Part shown: positions 1 to 12,901 of the stretch, one piece after another
Layout: each line of letters starts with the position of its first letter
Numbering within the stretch: position 1 is the stretch's first letter
NCBI RefSeq assembly: GCF_025399195.1
Contig: NW_026252088.1
Coordinates: 372,001 to 436,000 of the forward strand
Source: Umbelopsis ramanniana AG
Lineage: Eukaryota; Mucoromycota; Umbelopsidomycetes; Umbelopsidales; Umbelopsidaceae
Direction of reading: 5' to 3'
Length of the DNA: 64,000 nucleotides
Made by a program: the position numbers and the translations under genes
The notes under the pieces: generated by a model
The model's database searches: none
What the model was told of the DNA's origin: nothing
Seen by the model: the letters and a program-made list of their open reading frames with translations, nothing else

Positions 1-504
1 ATTCCTAGAGTGATTTCGGATAGGTGCGCGACCAACTCAATGCTCTTGAAGCAAATAATATACGATCATATTGCATGGATGGAGTCACAATCCCAGTCCC
101 AACAAATTGATGAACTTCAGCCAGACGATGAATTTGGTGTCTGGAGTCGCCATCTCAGAAACTGCCCTAGAGGAATTGTCGATATTCTGAAATCAAAGGC
201 ATGTCGCAATGCTATTATGTTTAATGACAGCTTGACCGATCAACAGTGCCAAAAGCTTGTAGATATGGTCTCTGATTGCGTCTTCCCTTTCCAATGTGCC
301 CACGGCAGGTATGAAGCTTAGAGTATGCAGTTATGTTCATTGAAACATTTATCAAGCATATTGAATTTTACATTTTCCAGGTTATCCATGGTTCCGTTGA
401 TGAAATATAACCAGTATGGTGGAGGCAGGGCAGAACGCTCAAATCAACAGCCAAGTCGACGAAGGACAGTCAACTGGCGTCGATTTCGACGTCCGCAGCA
501 CTGA
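1..504 (+). CDS. MLH3: DNA mismatch repair endonuclease subunit MLH3, C-terminal part (5' end outside window)
   Basis: This is the end of the MutL-homologue C-terminal domain. MLH3 pairs with MLH1; the heterodimer is the meiotic crossover endonuclease and helps repair loop mismatches. Exon 1 (1-308) is open from the window edge and ends in KACRNAIMFNDSLTDQQC and FPFQCAHGR. These match the ACRxAIMFxD and CPFPFQCAHGR-PSM-VP blocks that hold the metal-site cysteine and histidine of MLH3/PMS proteins. The intron is 309-380 (gtatga...ccag). Exon 2 (381-504) adds LSMVPLMKYNQYGGG and a short basic tail ending RRPQH. The family motif normally reads GRPSMVP; here it is GRLSMVP. The spacing before ACR and the basic tail favour MLH3 over PMS1. 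The N-terminal ATPase domain lies upstream of the window. Confidence 0.85.
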
Positions 505-542
505 GTTTGGCAGTGGCCACTTTTCTGCTCATTTCTTGCCAT

Positions 543-2022
543 ATGTGTGGACGCTTTGCATGCTCGCTAAGTCGGGAGGCAATCAAAAAGGGCCTTCATG
601 ACAATGGCATTAACCCAGAAGAATGGGTTGATCAAGAAAAATATGAAGGTACTTACAATGTAGCGCCGACATACTACATTCCTGTGATTAAGCAGTCTGA
701 CGACACCTACCGGTTACAGTCAATGGTAAGCGCATTTGATACAATTCTCCAAGTTATTCAATAGATATTCATCTTTTTATTATCACAGAGATGGGGATTG
801 ATACCTTTCTGGAGTAAAACGAAACCCGAAGTCCCGGTAAGACTCTAGAGGATAGTGGAGGATGTAAACCAATGTTATTAAAAGCTGTAGTGCAGACAAT
901 CAATGCCAGAGATGATTCGTTGACTACAGGAAAGTCGATGTTTCGGTCCTGCAGGAATGATAAGCGTTGTATTGTCATTGCTGAAGGGTATTTATATTCC
1001 GTCAATCCTGGTAGACGATTATGTTACACATTTTGACATTCAGCTCCAGGTATTACGAATGGCTGACACCGAAGTCTGGAGGCAAGAAGATTCCGCACTA
1101 TGTTAGAAGAGAAGATGGAAATTTGATGTTTTTTGCGGCTCTTTACGATCATGTAAAATTGGACGGTAAGGACACACGTACTGGCAAGTTATGCGATGGC
1201 AAAACTTGGCTCACATTTCAATACGATTAGGAGGCAAAGATAGTATATACAGCTGTACAATTGTGACAACCTCATGCTCAAAGCAACTCTCATTTTTGCA
1301 TGATCGAATGCCGGTCATATTTGACAGCAGTTCAAAGGAAGTAGACACTTGGCTAGATAATACCAAACCATGGGACAACGCCACCCTGGGGACATTGCTG
1401 AAGCCCTATGAGAAAAAGCTCGCGTGGTAAAACTAAAGCTCTAATTTGTAGTTCGCCTCAAACAGCATAGTTAACAATCGTCTTTAGCTACCCAGTCACG
1501 CCCGAAGTTGGTAGGGTTGGCAAGAACTCGCCTGACTTCGTCATACCCATTAGCGAGAAGAAAGGCACCCTAGGAAGCTTTTTTGCTAAAGCAAACTCAG
1601 ATCAAAGTTCAAAACGCGCTGAGGCTACAAGTGATAATGTCAACGTCAAGACAGAAGATGTAAATGTGAACCTTCATGAACAAAAACCTTTAAAACCTGA
1701 CGACACGAACCACAAAATAGACAATATGGATGAAGAAGGACATAATGCAAAGCAAGAAGATGATGATATTCAAAGAGCGATAGCGCTTAGTCTACAGGAT
1801 CAGAAAGATCATTATGAAGCAAACTCAAATTCGAGCATTCACGGTGAGGACAACAGAGGTACTAAAAGGGAAGTGGAAGAAAGTCTATCACCGCCGCGAG
1901 CGAAGTTTCGAAGATCCGATCCAGCTAAGCAAATGAAATCCCCTTCGAAAAGTCCAGCAAAAGGAGGTGGTGATAAAGGCAACAGTAACAAAAAAATCAC
2001 AAGTTTCTTTTCGAAAGACTGA
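543..2022 (+). CDS. SRAP-domain abasic-site/DNA-protein crosslink sensor (HMCES/YedK family) with UIM and terminal PIP-like box
   Basis: SRAP proteins crosslink covalently to abasic sites in single-stranded DNA through Cys2 after removal of Met1, shielding them at forks. Six exons join in frame: 543-725, 789-836, 896-987, 1050-1165, 1231-1426, 1488-2022 (389 aa). The start is fixed by MCGRFA, which places the catalytic Cys at residue 2. The active-site blocks NVAPT, RWGLIPFW, INAR, AEGYYEW (catalytic Glu) and HDRMPVI (catalytic His) all appear in order. The C-terminal half is acidic and disordered. It holds a ubiquitin-interacting motif, EDDDIQRAIALSLQD (1756-1800), a basic patch, and a last decapeptide KKITSFFSKD (1990-2019) resembling a PCNA-interacting PIP box. 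The start codon is 38 bp after the MLH3 stop, so its promoter must overlap MLH3 or it is read from a shared transcript. Confidence 0.92.
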
Positions 2023-2168
2023 TGGCGGTATAAATATGTCGTATTATTGAAATACGGCGATCGTGAAGCTACCTTCATTACGGATGATAATCTTGCTGTA
2101 GAGATTATTTGTTTTCTCTTGTAAATAACATTTTCAATGGCAAAAAATCAGACTTTCATGACCACGTA

Positions 2169-2315
2169 CTAGCTTTCCAGTTCAATGCTCACAGTTGAGT
2201 ATTGTGACTTGTCTTCGATCTCGGATACATCACTGAGACTTCTTGCACTATTGGCAATGGAAGCAACAAAAGCAGCTCCTGCCGACTTAGCTATGCCTCT
2301 TGCTAGAAAGTTCAT
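2169..2315 (-). CDS. Possible small protein, 48 aa, unrecognised
   Basis: A complete ATG-to-TAG ORF lies opposite the flanking genes. Its N-terminal half is alanine-rich and amphipathic (MNFLARGIAKSAGAAFVASI), which could suit a mitochondrial presequence or membrane-associated helix. Its C-terminal half is acidic and Ser-rich (DVSEIEDK). I recognise no family. It could be the last exon of a spliced gene, or chance. The only support is its codon-like composition and its place in an otherwise empty 650-bp gap. Confidence 0.25.
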   Translation of the reverse strand: MNFLARGIAKSAGAAFVASIANSARSLSDVSEIEDKSQYSTVSIELES

Positions 2316-2594
2316 AGTGTGAGGTTACAAGTAGTTGAGGTCTGCTGATTCGTGTCAAGTAAATTGTCATACTTCCTAAACAGAGGCCAGATTCATCCGC
2401 AACTAACACTCCTTTAACACCTTCCTTTTCGCTTCTAAATCAATCAATGAACAGTGAGTAGTTTAGCTTAATTCAGTTACAGGAAGTGATTGGTTTTGCT
2501 TACATTTTATCAAGCACTTGCTCCAGTGAGAATTCCATAGTGGTCAGTTCTGTCTCCGCAAGCATTTCAAATCAATTTCAACAGAGGTATATCA

Positions 2595-2600
2595 CACGTG
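2595..2600. promoter_or_regulatory. CACGTG element upstream of CDC27
   Basis: A perfect CACGTG, within ACACGTGAT, lies about 76 bp upstream of the CDC27 start codon. CACGTG is the core site of bHLH factors such as Cbf1/USF. Five other genes in the window have one at a similar distance. Confidence 0.4.
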
Positions 2601-2675
2601 ATCAGCAAGTTCCAGCTCTCTTCTGTCCATTATCGATTAGCGACTGTCTAGCGACGTACCATCGGTGCCTGTGCA

Positions 2676-5600
2676 ATGTCCACGGCCGAGAAATCAGCGG
2701 AAACAAAGAAACCAGAGACATGGGAAACATGGGTTCTCATGTCCAAAATATGGAAAGATTTTGACGACCTAGCATACGAAAATGCACTGCGACTTTGCGA
2801 GCGCCTTTATGCCATTGACGTTACCAATGAGGACTACCTATACCTATATGGCTTATGCTTATTTCATTCAGCCGATTACGACGGTGCCTATATGGTTCTT
2901 CGAAACGCTGAATCCATTAAATGTCGATACGTTTTCGCCATTAGCTGCCTAAAGCTTGGGACACGAGAATATTTAATGGAAGGATATACAGCAGCGAACC
3001 AAGCACTGTTACTTCACCAAGAAGAGAGCGACCCTGAACGTAGATGGGGAGATGGTATGCTTTCATTGAATATGCACTATGATGTCTATGTATAATTATA
3101 GCTAACCCCATTCAATTCGAAAGATGTACGCAGCGTCAATACCAGGAACCATACTCCTACGCGTGCCTCCATATGCCAATTATTAGGGACGATTTCAATG
3201 TAAGATGCCACAAAAAGATATATTTAAAAATTCGAAATTGGAAATCGTATTTAACCCTGCTCTACTAGAAAACTAGAGGTCATCCAATCCGCAGTTGGAC
3301 ATTTGCGAGAGTGTCTTGCTGACGACTGCTTCAAGATAACCGCATATTATCAACTTTGCGATATTGGTCCAGATGGCAGAGGTTCAAAGGATATTGATAA
3401 TCCACAGGCCATTTTTGAGGATTTACGATATAGTGATAAGGTTCTGGAGAGATGCTCACATCAGCATCGACCACGATATCCCGCTACAACCGTTGACAAA
3501 AGCTCAGAAAGCATTATCTTATCGCGAGAACAGCCAGATTTAAAGTGGAAGGACTCATCCCCATATATGCCAAACCTTGAGGCATACGATTCACCTGTTA
3601 CAAAACGACACTTACAAAAGGCTCAATCAGCATTAACATCAACTAACCCACTAATGGAGGAAGTCCGCCAACGACGTCGTTCTGTCGAACTTCAGAAGGA
3701 CGAAAAGATTGGTGAAGTCAAGAGTGACATTGAAACACTCAAGGCCGAAGCCGAATACAGAAATGAGCATGGTTTGCACAAAAAACCACCGCCGGACGTG
3801 ACCAATGACATCAAGATTAAGGAGATGGATACGAAAGCCGAGAACGCCAAAATAATTGAGCAAACACCAGCGAAAGGGTACAGATCTGTTCCTCCAAGCC
3901 TAAAATCAACAAATAGGTACGCACTTTCACTAGGATGCATAGATTTATTTGTAATGCAATCTTTAACCTTTCCCCTCCTGCAGCCAACCTACAGAAACTG
4001 TAACCAGAAAGAGGAAGGCAACCACAATCACAAAGTTCGTATTGAGTTTTCATTGGTCATGACGATGTATGATGCTTTTAACTCATTACTTTGAATAGCA
4101 TAACAGATACGAGAATGACGGATACGAGGCAGAGATCAACACTCGCTCGCGCTAATGTACGTATGATATTCTGCTACGAAATGCATAATGTAATCCATAT
4201 TGATAGAAAGACCGTCAAATGTTTGTAGACTACTGCCTCACGCCTGGCTAAAAAGCGGTCTATCCCTCCAAAGTCAGTACCAATTGACAAACGACAAAAG
4301 GTATAACCCTTCCTGTTTATGTCTATTATAGTTTAGAATATAAGTGACTGATTCAATCATATTTAATTTAGACATCTGGAACGACACAAATGAAGCCAAC
4401 GGCATCCAACGCCAATTTCATTGATGCGGCACTGCTTGCGGAAGCGAATCAAGAACAAGCTACGCAAATCATATCAGCCATTAACAAAGTTATTGGAATA
4501 TTACGCGTTTTAGCCACAGGCTATCTACATGCTGCAAACTATCAATGCAGAGAAACCTCGCTCGTCCTTCAACAATTGGACGATCAGCAGTATGAAACTG
4601 CTTGGGTACAATGCGCGATGGGCAAGGCATACTATGATGCGGGTGACTATCCAACTGCAGAGCGTCTGTTTAGTCGAGCATTTCTTCTGTGGCCATGGTA
4701 CTGCGATGCTGTGCCATATCATTCAACATGCTTATGGTACATGCAGAAGGAATTGGAGTTGAATTTACTGGCCTCGAAAATGCAGGACAACAAGAGCCAT
4801 CAATATGAAGCGTTTATTGCTGCTGGTAACTGGGCTAGCCATGCTCGCTCAAGTAAAGAAGCAATATACTGGTATCAACGCGCCGCTGACTCTGACCCAT
4901 CACGCTCTTATGCGCATGCCTTGCTTGGTCAAGAAGAATGGGAACGAGAAGAATTTCTTGTCGCCATGACACACTTTAGGCAGTGTATCAGTTCAGACAG
5001 ACGATCTTATACCGGCTGGTAAGAAGTACTTTCATTTTTTCTTAAATGGAAGTTATTGCTTATTAAGCTATTTGCAATTTTGAACAGGCATGGTCTGGGC
5101 TTAGCATATGAAGGACTTCAATTATACCCCAAAGCAAAGGCCGCTGTTGATGAAGCCGTTCGATTACATCCTCGCCATCCTTTTGCCTTATGTACATTAG
5201 GAGATGTAAGTTTTAATTTTAAAGCGTATTGTGCTTTTTCATCGGCATCTCATCACCACTTCATAGATCCTTGCACATTTGGGGAAGGACCAGGAAGCAC
5301 TTACATATTTGGATCAGTCAATGAAGATGTTCCCTACTCACCAAGCGTGTAAATTGAGAGCTCGCATATTCGCACGACTGAAAGATCCTGAGGTATATAT
5401 CACCCTGTTTGTAATTTTGAAGACTCAACATCTAACGACCGTTTTTCACAACGTAATAGCGCGCATTGGAGGAATTGCTTCGGTTAATAGAACTTGATCA
5501 ATCTGAACTAGAGTCTGCTGACTTTCGGTACCAATTAGGTATTGCATACTCTCAACTCGGAAAACGAAGGGAGGCCATCACTCACTTGACGGAAGCTACA

Positions 5601-5678
5601 TCGCGACTTCGTCCATGGGATTATACCAGTATGCCAAAGATTAAGAAGGCTTTAAGCGAAGCTGCCACTGTAGAATAG
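2676..5678 (+). CDS. CDC27: Anaphase-promoting complex subunit 3 (CDC27/nuc2), TPR scaffold
   Basis: CDC27/APC3 is a TPR subunit of the APC/C ubiquitin ligase that binds the IR tails of Cdc20, Cdh1 and APC10. Ten exons fit in frame: 2676-3054, 3124-3199, 3269-3916, 3984-4034, 4099-4156, 4229-4300, 4372-5018, 5088-5205, 5267-5392, 5460-5678 (797 aa). N-terminal TPRs begin at KIWKDFDDLAYENALRLCER and continue through CLADDCFKITAYYQLCDIG. A disordered basic linker follows (TRKRKATTITN, ASRLAKKRSIPP), as in other CDC27 proteins. The C-terminal TPR superhelix runs from LATGYLHAANYQCRET through WHGLGLAYEGLQLYPKA and ends LRPWDYTSMPKIKKAL. Blocks such as WVQCAMGKAYYDAGDYPTAE and AAGNWASHARSSKEAIYWYQ line up with human CDC27. 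The protein lacks the long acidic tail of vertebrate CDC27. Confidence 0.88.
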
Positions 5679-5836
5679 TACATTTATCATAACGTTTTTT
5701 TGAAAATTTTGAAAAAGAAAAAAAATTCGGCAGACCTACGATTTTACGTCAGCCAATCAATATGCCAATTTCCTTAAACTGTTTATTGAGTGAACCCGCT
5801 TTCAGAAAGGGCTCAAGCTTCTACCTTCAGCCAAGA

Positions 5837-8332
<2,496 letters not shown>

Positions 8333-8599
8333 GTGGAGATTCTCTTTCTTGTACAAACTTATCTTTTTTTTTTCAGTCATTCATACTGATGTAAGACTCT
8401 TTTTCCTTAGTTTTCACATAATTCTGTTTTAGCTGTCGCCAATCTGTTCTTATATCGCTTGCGAAATCATCTCCATATTGTAATTGTTTCTCACGGAATG
8501 TTTTCTATAGAGTCTTTTGACCGATGAAATGAAGTTATAAATAAAAATAAAAACCCAAAAAAAATTGGAAAAGTAGAGTGCGTTTGATTGGATTTACAC

Positions 8600-8605
8600 C
8601 ACGTG
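8600..8605. promoter_or_regulatory. CACGTG element upstream of COP1
   Basis: A CACGTG in the context ACCACGTGAGG lies about 120 bp upstream of the COP1 start codon, in the gap after PAP1 (8333-8724). The rest of that gap is AT-rich PAP1 3' sequence. Confidence 0.4.
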
Positions 8606-8724
8606 AGGCTGCTTGCTGTAAGAGCTGTTCTTCTCCTCCAAGCGCTCACAATACTAGTCACCTACTTGAGCCCAGCACTTTGAATGCTGAGCATCGCCAT
8701 ATAATTAACTATACCTTGGTGAAC

Positions 8725-11700
8725 ATGTCTTTTGAACAGTCTTCTAGGTAAGAACTGACATTAATTATATATTGTGTAATTAACATGCCCGCATGTCTGG
8801 GCTTTATCTAACGCCTTCAAAACCAGCCTGTCCCAAGATCGCACCAATCATTCACGTTCTTCGTCTAGTAATACCGACATGGGACAGAATATTACAGTGC
8901 CTAGACTGACGGAAAGTGAGCTTCAACAGCAAGATAGCCGAGCAGCTGGTGTGGATGAACAAACGGCGAATAGTCAGGACGACGGCGAATCAATCATATC
9001 AGACTCTGCAGCAACCGTATCCTCTCGTGCAACGAGTACACATCCCAACGAACATGAAACACCGACCGGCTTTTATCAAACCCGTTCTTTAGGGCCCAAT
9101 ACTCAGCAATATCCCATGTTAGCTCACTCTCCATCAGCTTCAACTAGTGCTGATCATGTCGCCAATATGCCTGCTCAATCCATACAATCTGCCGAACGCT
9201 ATTCGGAGCACAAAACGGAACCCTTTGCCCTTGCATCCGAAGTCCCCGTATCAGCATCACCAAGAGAGTCATCACCGTTACGACACTCTTTCACAAATGA
9301 AGATCATATATCAAATACCAGCCCATCCATTCAACGTACCAGTTACACTCCACAATCGCACCAAGGTTCGATTGCAATACCACGGCCCGTTGCTGCTAAT
9401 CATAGATGGGCAAATCCTTCATTACTTGTCGAAGCGTCGTTTGCTAGTTTGGACGATACCGCACCGCCTTACGATGGATACCCGTTTCTGTATGGAAATT
9501 CAAAGAAGATACCATTTAGAATACCAAGCTCACCGAGAAATTCTATGTCACCACCAAGATATCGAGACGGTCGACCCGACGCTAGCTCTTCTCGAGGCAG
9601 CCAAGATTCAGTTGATATAATTGATACAGACGACATCAAATGGTAATTGATTTTTAACATCAGCTCATTCATACCATTGCTGTATTAACGGTTGTCTAAC
9701 CTCTTACTAGTCAAATTTGTTTGGATAACATTCGAGAAGCATTTATAACGCGGTGTGGTCATTCTTTCTGGTAAGGAACTGTGGGAATAAGATTGACGGT
9801 TGCCTTGAAGATTAGATTCTAATGATCGCTCTCTGGGCAGCTATAAATGTATCGTCGAACATTTAAACCACCACCAATCATGCCCAACATGCCAAAACAC
9901 TCTACTTCGTGAACATATATACCCTAATTTCCAGCGTAAGCACTTCTCTTGACCTCGCCTCCAATGCCGTCCGCACATCTAACCTTTCCATACCCAGTGA
10001 ACAAAATTGTACAAAAAGCCACCGCATTCAAATCAAAACACCATGTTGGAAGTAGGAGACATACACGCAATTCTAGTACAACTAGTATGGACGATGTTCA
10101 TCCAATATTGGACGAACGAACGCTAGCTTCTGATATCTCCAGTTTAATTGCTTCTGGAATTAACGGATTAGCTGACCTTGATGCCAAAGGTATAACAATG
10201 GCATTGATCATGCCGATACTTTCCATGTGTTCCAGTCCATTTAGTTCTAACGAATAGTGTCATTCGACGTTTCTTTCAAAGATGTAGATAATGTCCTCTC
10301 AGCATTGATTGCAAAAAAGAGACAACTGCTACTTGAAGAGAAGTCCATGGAGTCACAAATGCTTAGAGAGTTCTTATTAAAGGTTAAACAGCAAAAACAA
10401 CAGGTTGGTTAGTCACTAAAATATTACAAATTTTCTTCACGGTCAGTACTAATTTTGTTCTTCCAAGTTACTGGAACGTGTAAGCTCTGAGCTAGCTTGC
10501 ATTGACAGTGACCTTGCGACAGTTCAAGCAGATATTCGACAAGACCGTGCGTTGTATCCTGAAAATGATGAAGCTGAATCCAGTGATGTGGATAGACCAG
10601 CCGCACCAGAAGTTCCAGACGACCGAGCAAGAACTTTAACCTTTACAGGAAAGAAGCGAAAATTGGATGACCGGGAGGCCTCACCTGAAAGATATCACCC
10701 CAAACAAAAGTAAGGCTACTTGTCAGAAGCTTACCCACGATCACAAAATTTCTAATGCCCCTTCTAGACATCCAAGACTGGATCTGCAAAGACAGCGCAT
10801 GGACGATTTTTTTGGAGACCTCGAAGAGTGTTATTTCAATATGCGAATGACTGGTACGTATGACAAACGAACATTCTCCAGAAGGAGAAGGGCTTGGTCC
10901 GTAGAGAGCTCCATGGCTAACTGCGAAATTCCCGTATTCAGCACAAGGTAATCGACAGTCGCTTATGGACTTTTCTTCGACCATCAACAAGTTCGCCAAG
11001 CATTCGCAGTTCAAAGTAGTAGCCACATTACGTTACGGTGACATTTCCAGCACATCCTCTATCGTATCGGCCATTGAATTTGATCGAGACGATGAATATT
11101 TCGCAACGGCAGGTGTAACGAAGAAAATTAAAATATTCGAATATGCCAACATTGAACAAGAAAGTTTTGAATACGAAGATGATCATCGTAGTGAAGAAGA
11201 AGCCTCGCTCTATTCCACACACAATTCTGAAATATGGCCACGGTCGATTACAAATTGCGATGGAAAGGGCGGGCTTTCCAATGATGCGGGCTACGTTGGC
11301 CGCAGTCGAAATACCATGGAAACAGTAATGCAATACCCAATCAAGGAAATGGTATGCAGACAAAAGATAAGGTAATGAACGGTATTGAAATTGCATAGTT
11401 TTTCGGGTCTTCTGTTGAAAAAGACAAAAGTGCAAGTGATATATGCGGCGAAACATTTTATGGGTTCACTTCTAATGATTTGTGTCCAATAGTTGTCTAT
11501 CGTGGAACTCGTACATAAAAAATCAAATGGCCAGTTCGGACTACGAGGGCGTAGTTTCCATTTGGGATGCCACTGTCGGTCAACTAATGCAAAGCTTCGA
11601 CGAACACAAGCGACGGACTTGGAGCGTTGATTACTCAAGAGTGGACCCTACCCTGTTAGCATCAGGAAGCGATGATTCCACTGTGAAAATATGGTCGATC

Positions 11701-12574
11701 AATCAGAGAAATTCTGTATGTACTATAGAAAAGAACGCAAATATATGCTGCGTCAAGTTTTTACCAACATCGAGCCATTTCATCGCTATGGGTAGCGCAG
11801 GTAAATACATACTTTCATCGCGCGTGAATTTTTCTCCGATGAATATTTCTTGGATTAATAATGGGACCTTTGCGTACCACTGTGCAACCTTCAAATCGAT
11901 CTCCTAGATCATCACATCCACTATTATGACCTACGAAATACGAAAGAACCCGTCTCAGTGTTCCGAGGTCATCGAAAAGCTGTTTCATACGTAAAGTGGT
12001 TGAATGAAAACGAGTTGGTTTCTGCGTAAGTTATTTTTAAAGCTGAAGTGACAGTGTGCTACTAGCGCATTAAGGCTCTCAATGTGAGTTTGGACGTTAA
12101 CATTTGTTTTTTTTTCTGCACATGTTTTTTTTTTTTTTTTGGGTGGTGTGCGCTTTGGCATAACAGTTCCACCGATAGTACGCTGAAACTTTGGAACGTC
12201 CGTGATGGTGAATGCGTACGAACCTACACAGGGCATATCAATGAAAAAAACTTTGTAGGATTGTCGAGTAATAGCGACTGGATTTCCTGTGGTAGCGAAA
12301 ACAATGCTGTCTATACCTACTACAAATCGTTTCGATCACCCCTTGCATGTGTCAAATTTGGAGGCTTCGACCCATTAACTGTAAGAACCCAACTTATCTC
12401 GATTTATAATCCATACTAGTGTTAAAAGCATTTTTAATCCATGCTCCGCAGGGCCACAGTACGGAAGAGGACGATCCCAGCCAATTCGTAAGCTCGGTAT
12501 GCTGGAAAAGAAATTCCAACACATTATTAAGTGCCAACAGCCAAGGCACTATCAAAGTCATGGCACTCGTATAG
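8725..12574 (+). CDS. COP1: COP1-type E3 ubiquitin ligase (RING, coiled coil, WD40)
   Basis: COP1 is the substrate receptor of CUL4-linked E3 ligases controlling photomorphogenesis in plants and c-Jun/ETS turnover in animals. Thirteen exons are in frame: 8725-8747, 8827-9642, 9711-9770, 9841-9935, 9998-10189, 10258-10403, 10468-10709, 10768-10853, 10948-11371, 11493-11800, 11908-12025, 12167-12380, 12452-12574 (948 aa). After about 280 disordered residues comes a C3HC4 [24 protein letters not shown], then [16 protein letters not shown] coiled coil follows ([20 protein letters not shown]), then a KKRKLDD NLS-like patch. Next is [11 protein letters not shown] and a seven-blade WD40 domain with [28 protein letters not shown]-like [34 protein letters not shown] and [11 protein letters not shown]. 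The last blade ends [12 protein letters not shown]. Exon 9 has two in-frame acceptors 6 nt apart. Confidence 0.95.
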
Positions 12575-12901
12575 AAACCCGTACAATTAATAAAATTAAA
12601 AGCAATTTTTCTCTCTTGCATCGCACGTTGTCTCAGGCTGCGGCAGAAACACGCGCCGGATTAAAAAGTCCTGTCCCGTGGTTCGCTGGCATGGGAACTG
12701 AGGCATATCCTAATCGGGCGATTTACGTGCAATTTTTTTGTGCGGGGACGAACAACTACATCATGCTATTTCAATAAAGCAACATAGCCAATTGTCCACC
12801 CCAACTTCATACGCCGCAAAATACATATAAATACAGGCTGGATTTTGAATGTTAGCTATCCTCATTTTCGCAAGGTTCCCTCTGCTTGGAATTCACAAAA
12901 T
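12575..12901. other. COP1-EGT1 intergenic region
   Basis: COP1 3' flank and EGT1 promoter. The only clear element is the TATA box at 12826-12833; I see nothing else. Confidence 0.6.
12826..12833 (+). promoter_or_regulatory. TATA box of EGT1
   Basis: TATAAATA lies about 70 bp upstream of the EGT1 ATG, a reasonable distance for a short 5' UTR. TATA promoters are typical of stress-induced fungal genes, which suits an antioxidant-synthesis gene. Confidence 0.5.

Larger units (their letters stand above)
2023..2675. other. Intergenic region between HMCES and CDC27
   Basis: This stretch holds the 3' flank of the SRAP gene, one small minus-strand ORF (2169-2315, listed separately) and the CDC27 promoter. 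A CACGTG element lies at 2595-2600. I see no RNA gene. Confidence 0.6.

Noticed and set aside
9147-9620. A 157-codon ORF inside COP1 exon 2
   Set aside because: It is the shifted frame of the Ser-rich COP1 N-terminus; composition is that of a shadow frame.
12845-12901. Longer EGT1 N-terminus beginning at 12845
   Set aside because: The codon there is TTG, not ATG; the first in-frame ATG is at 12902, and the TATA box spacing fits that start.
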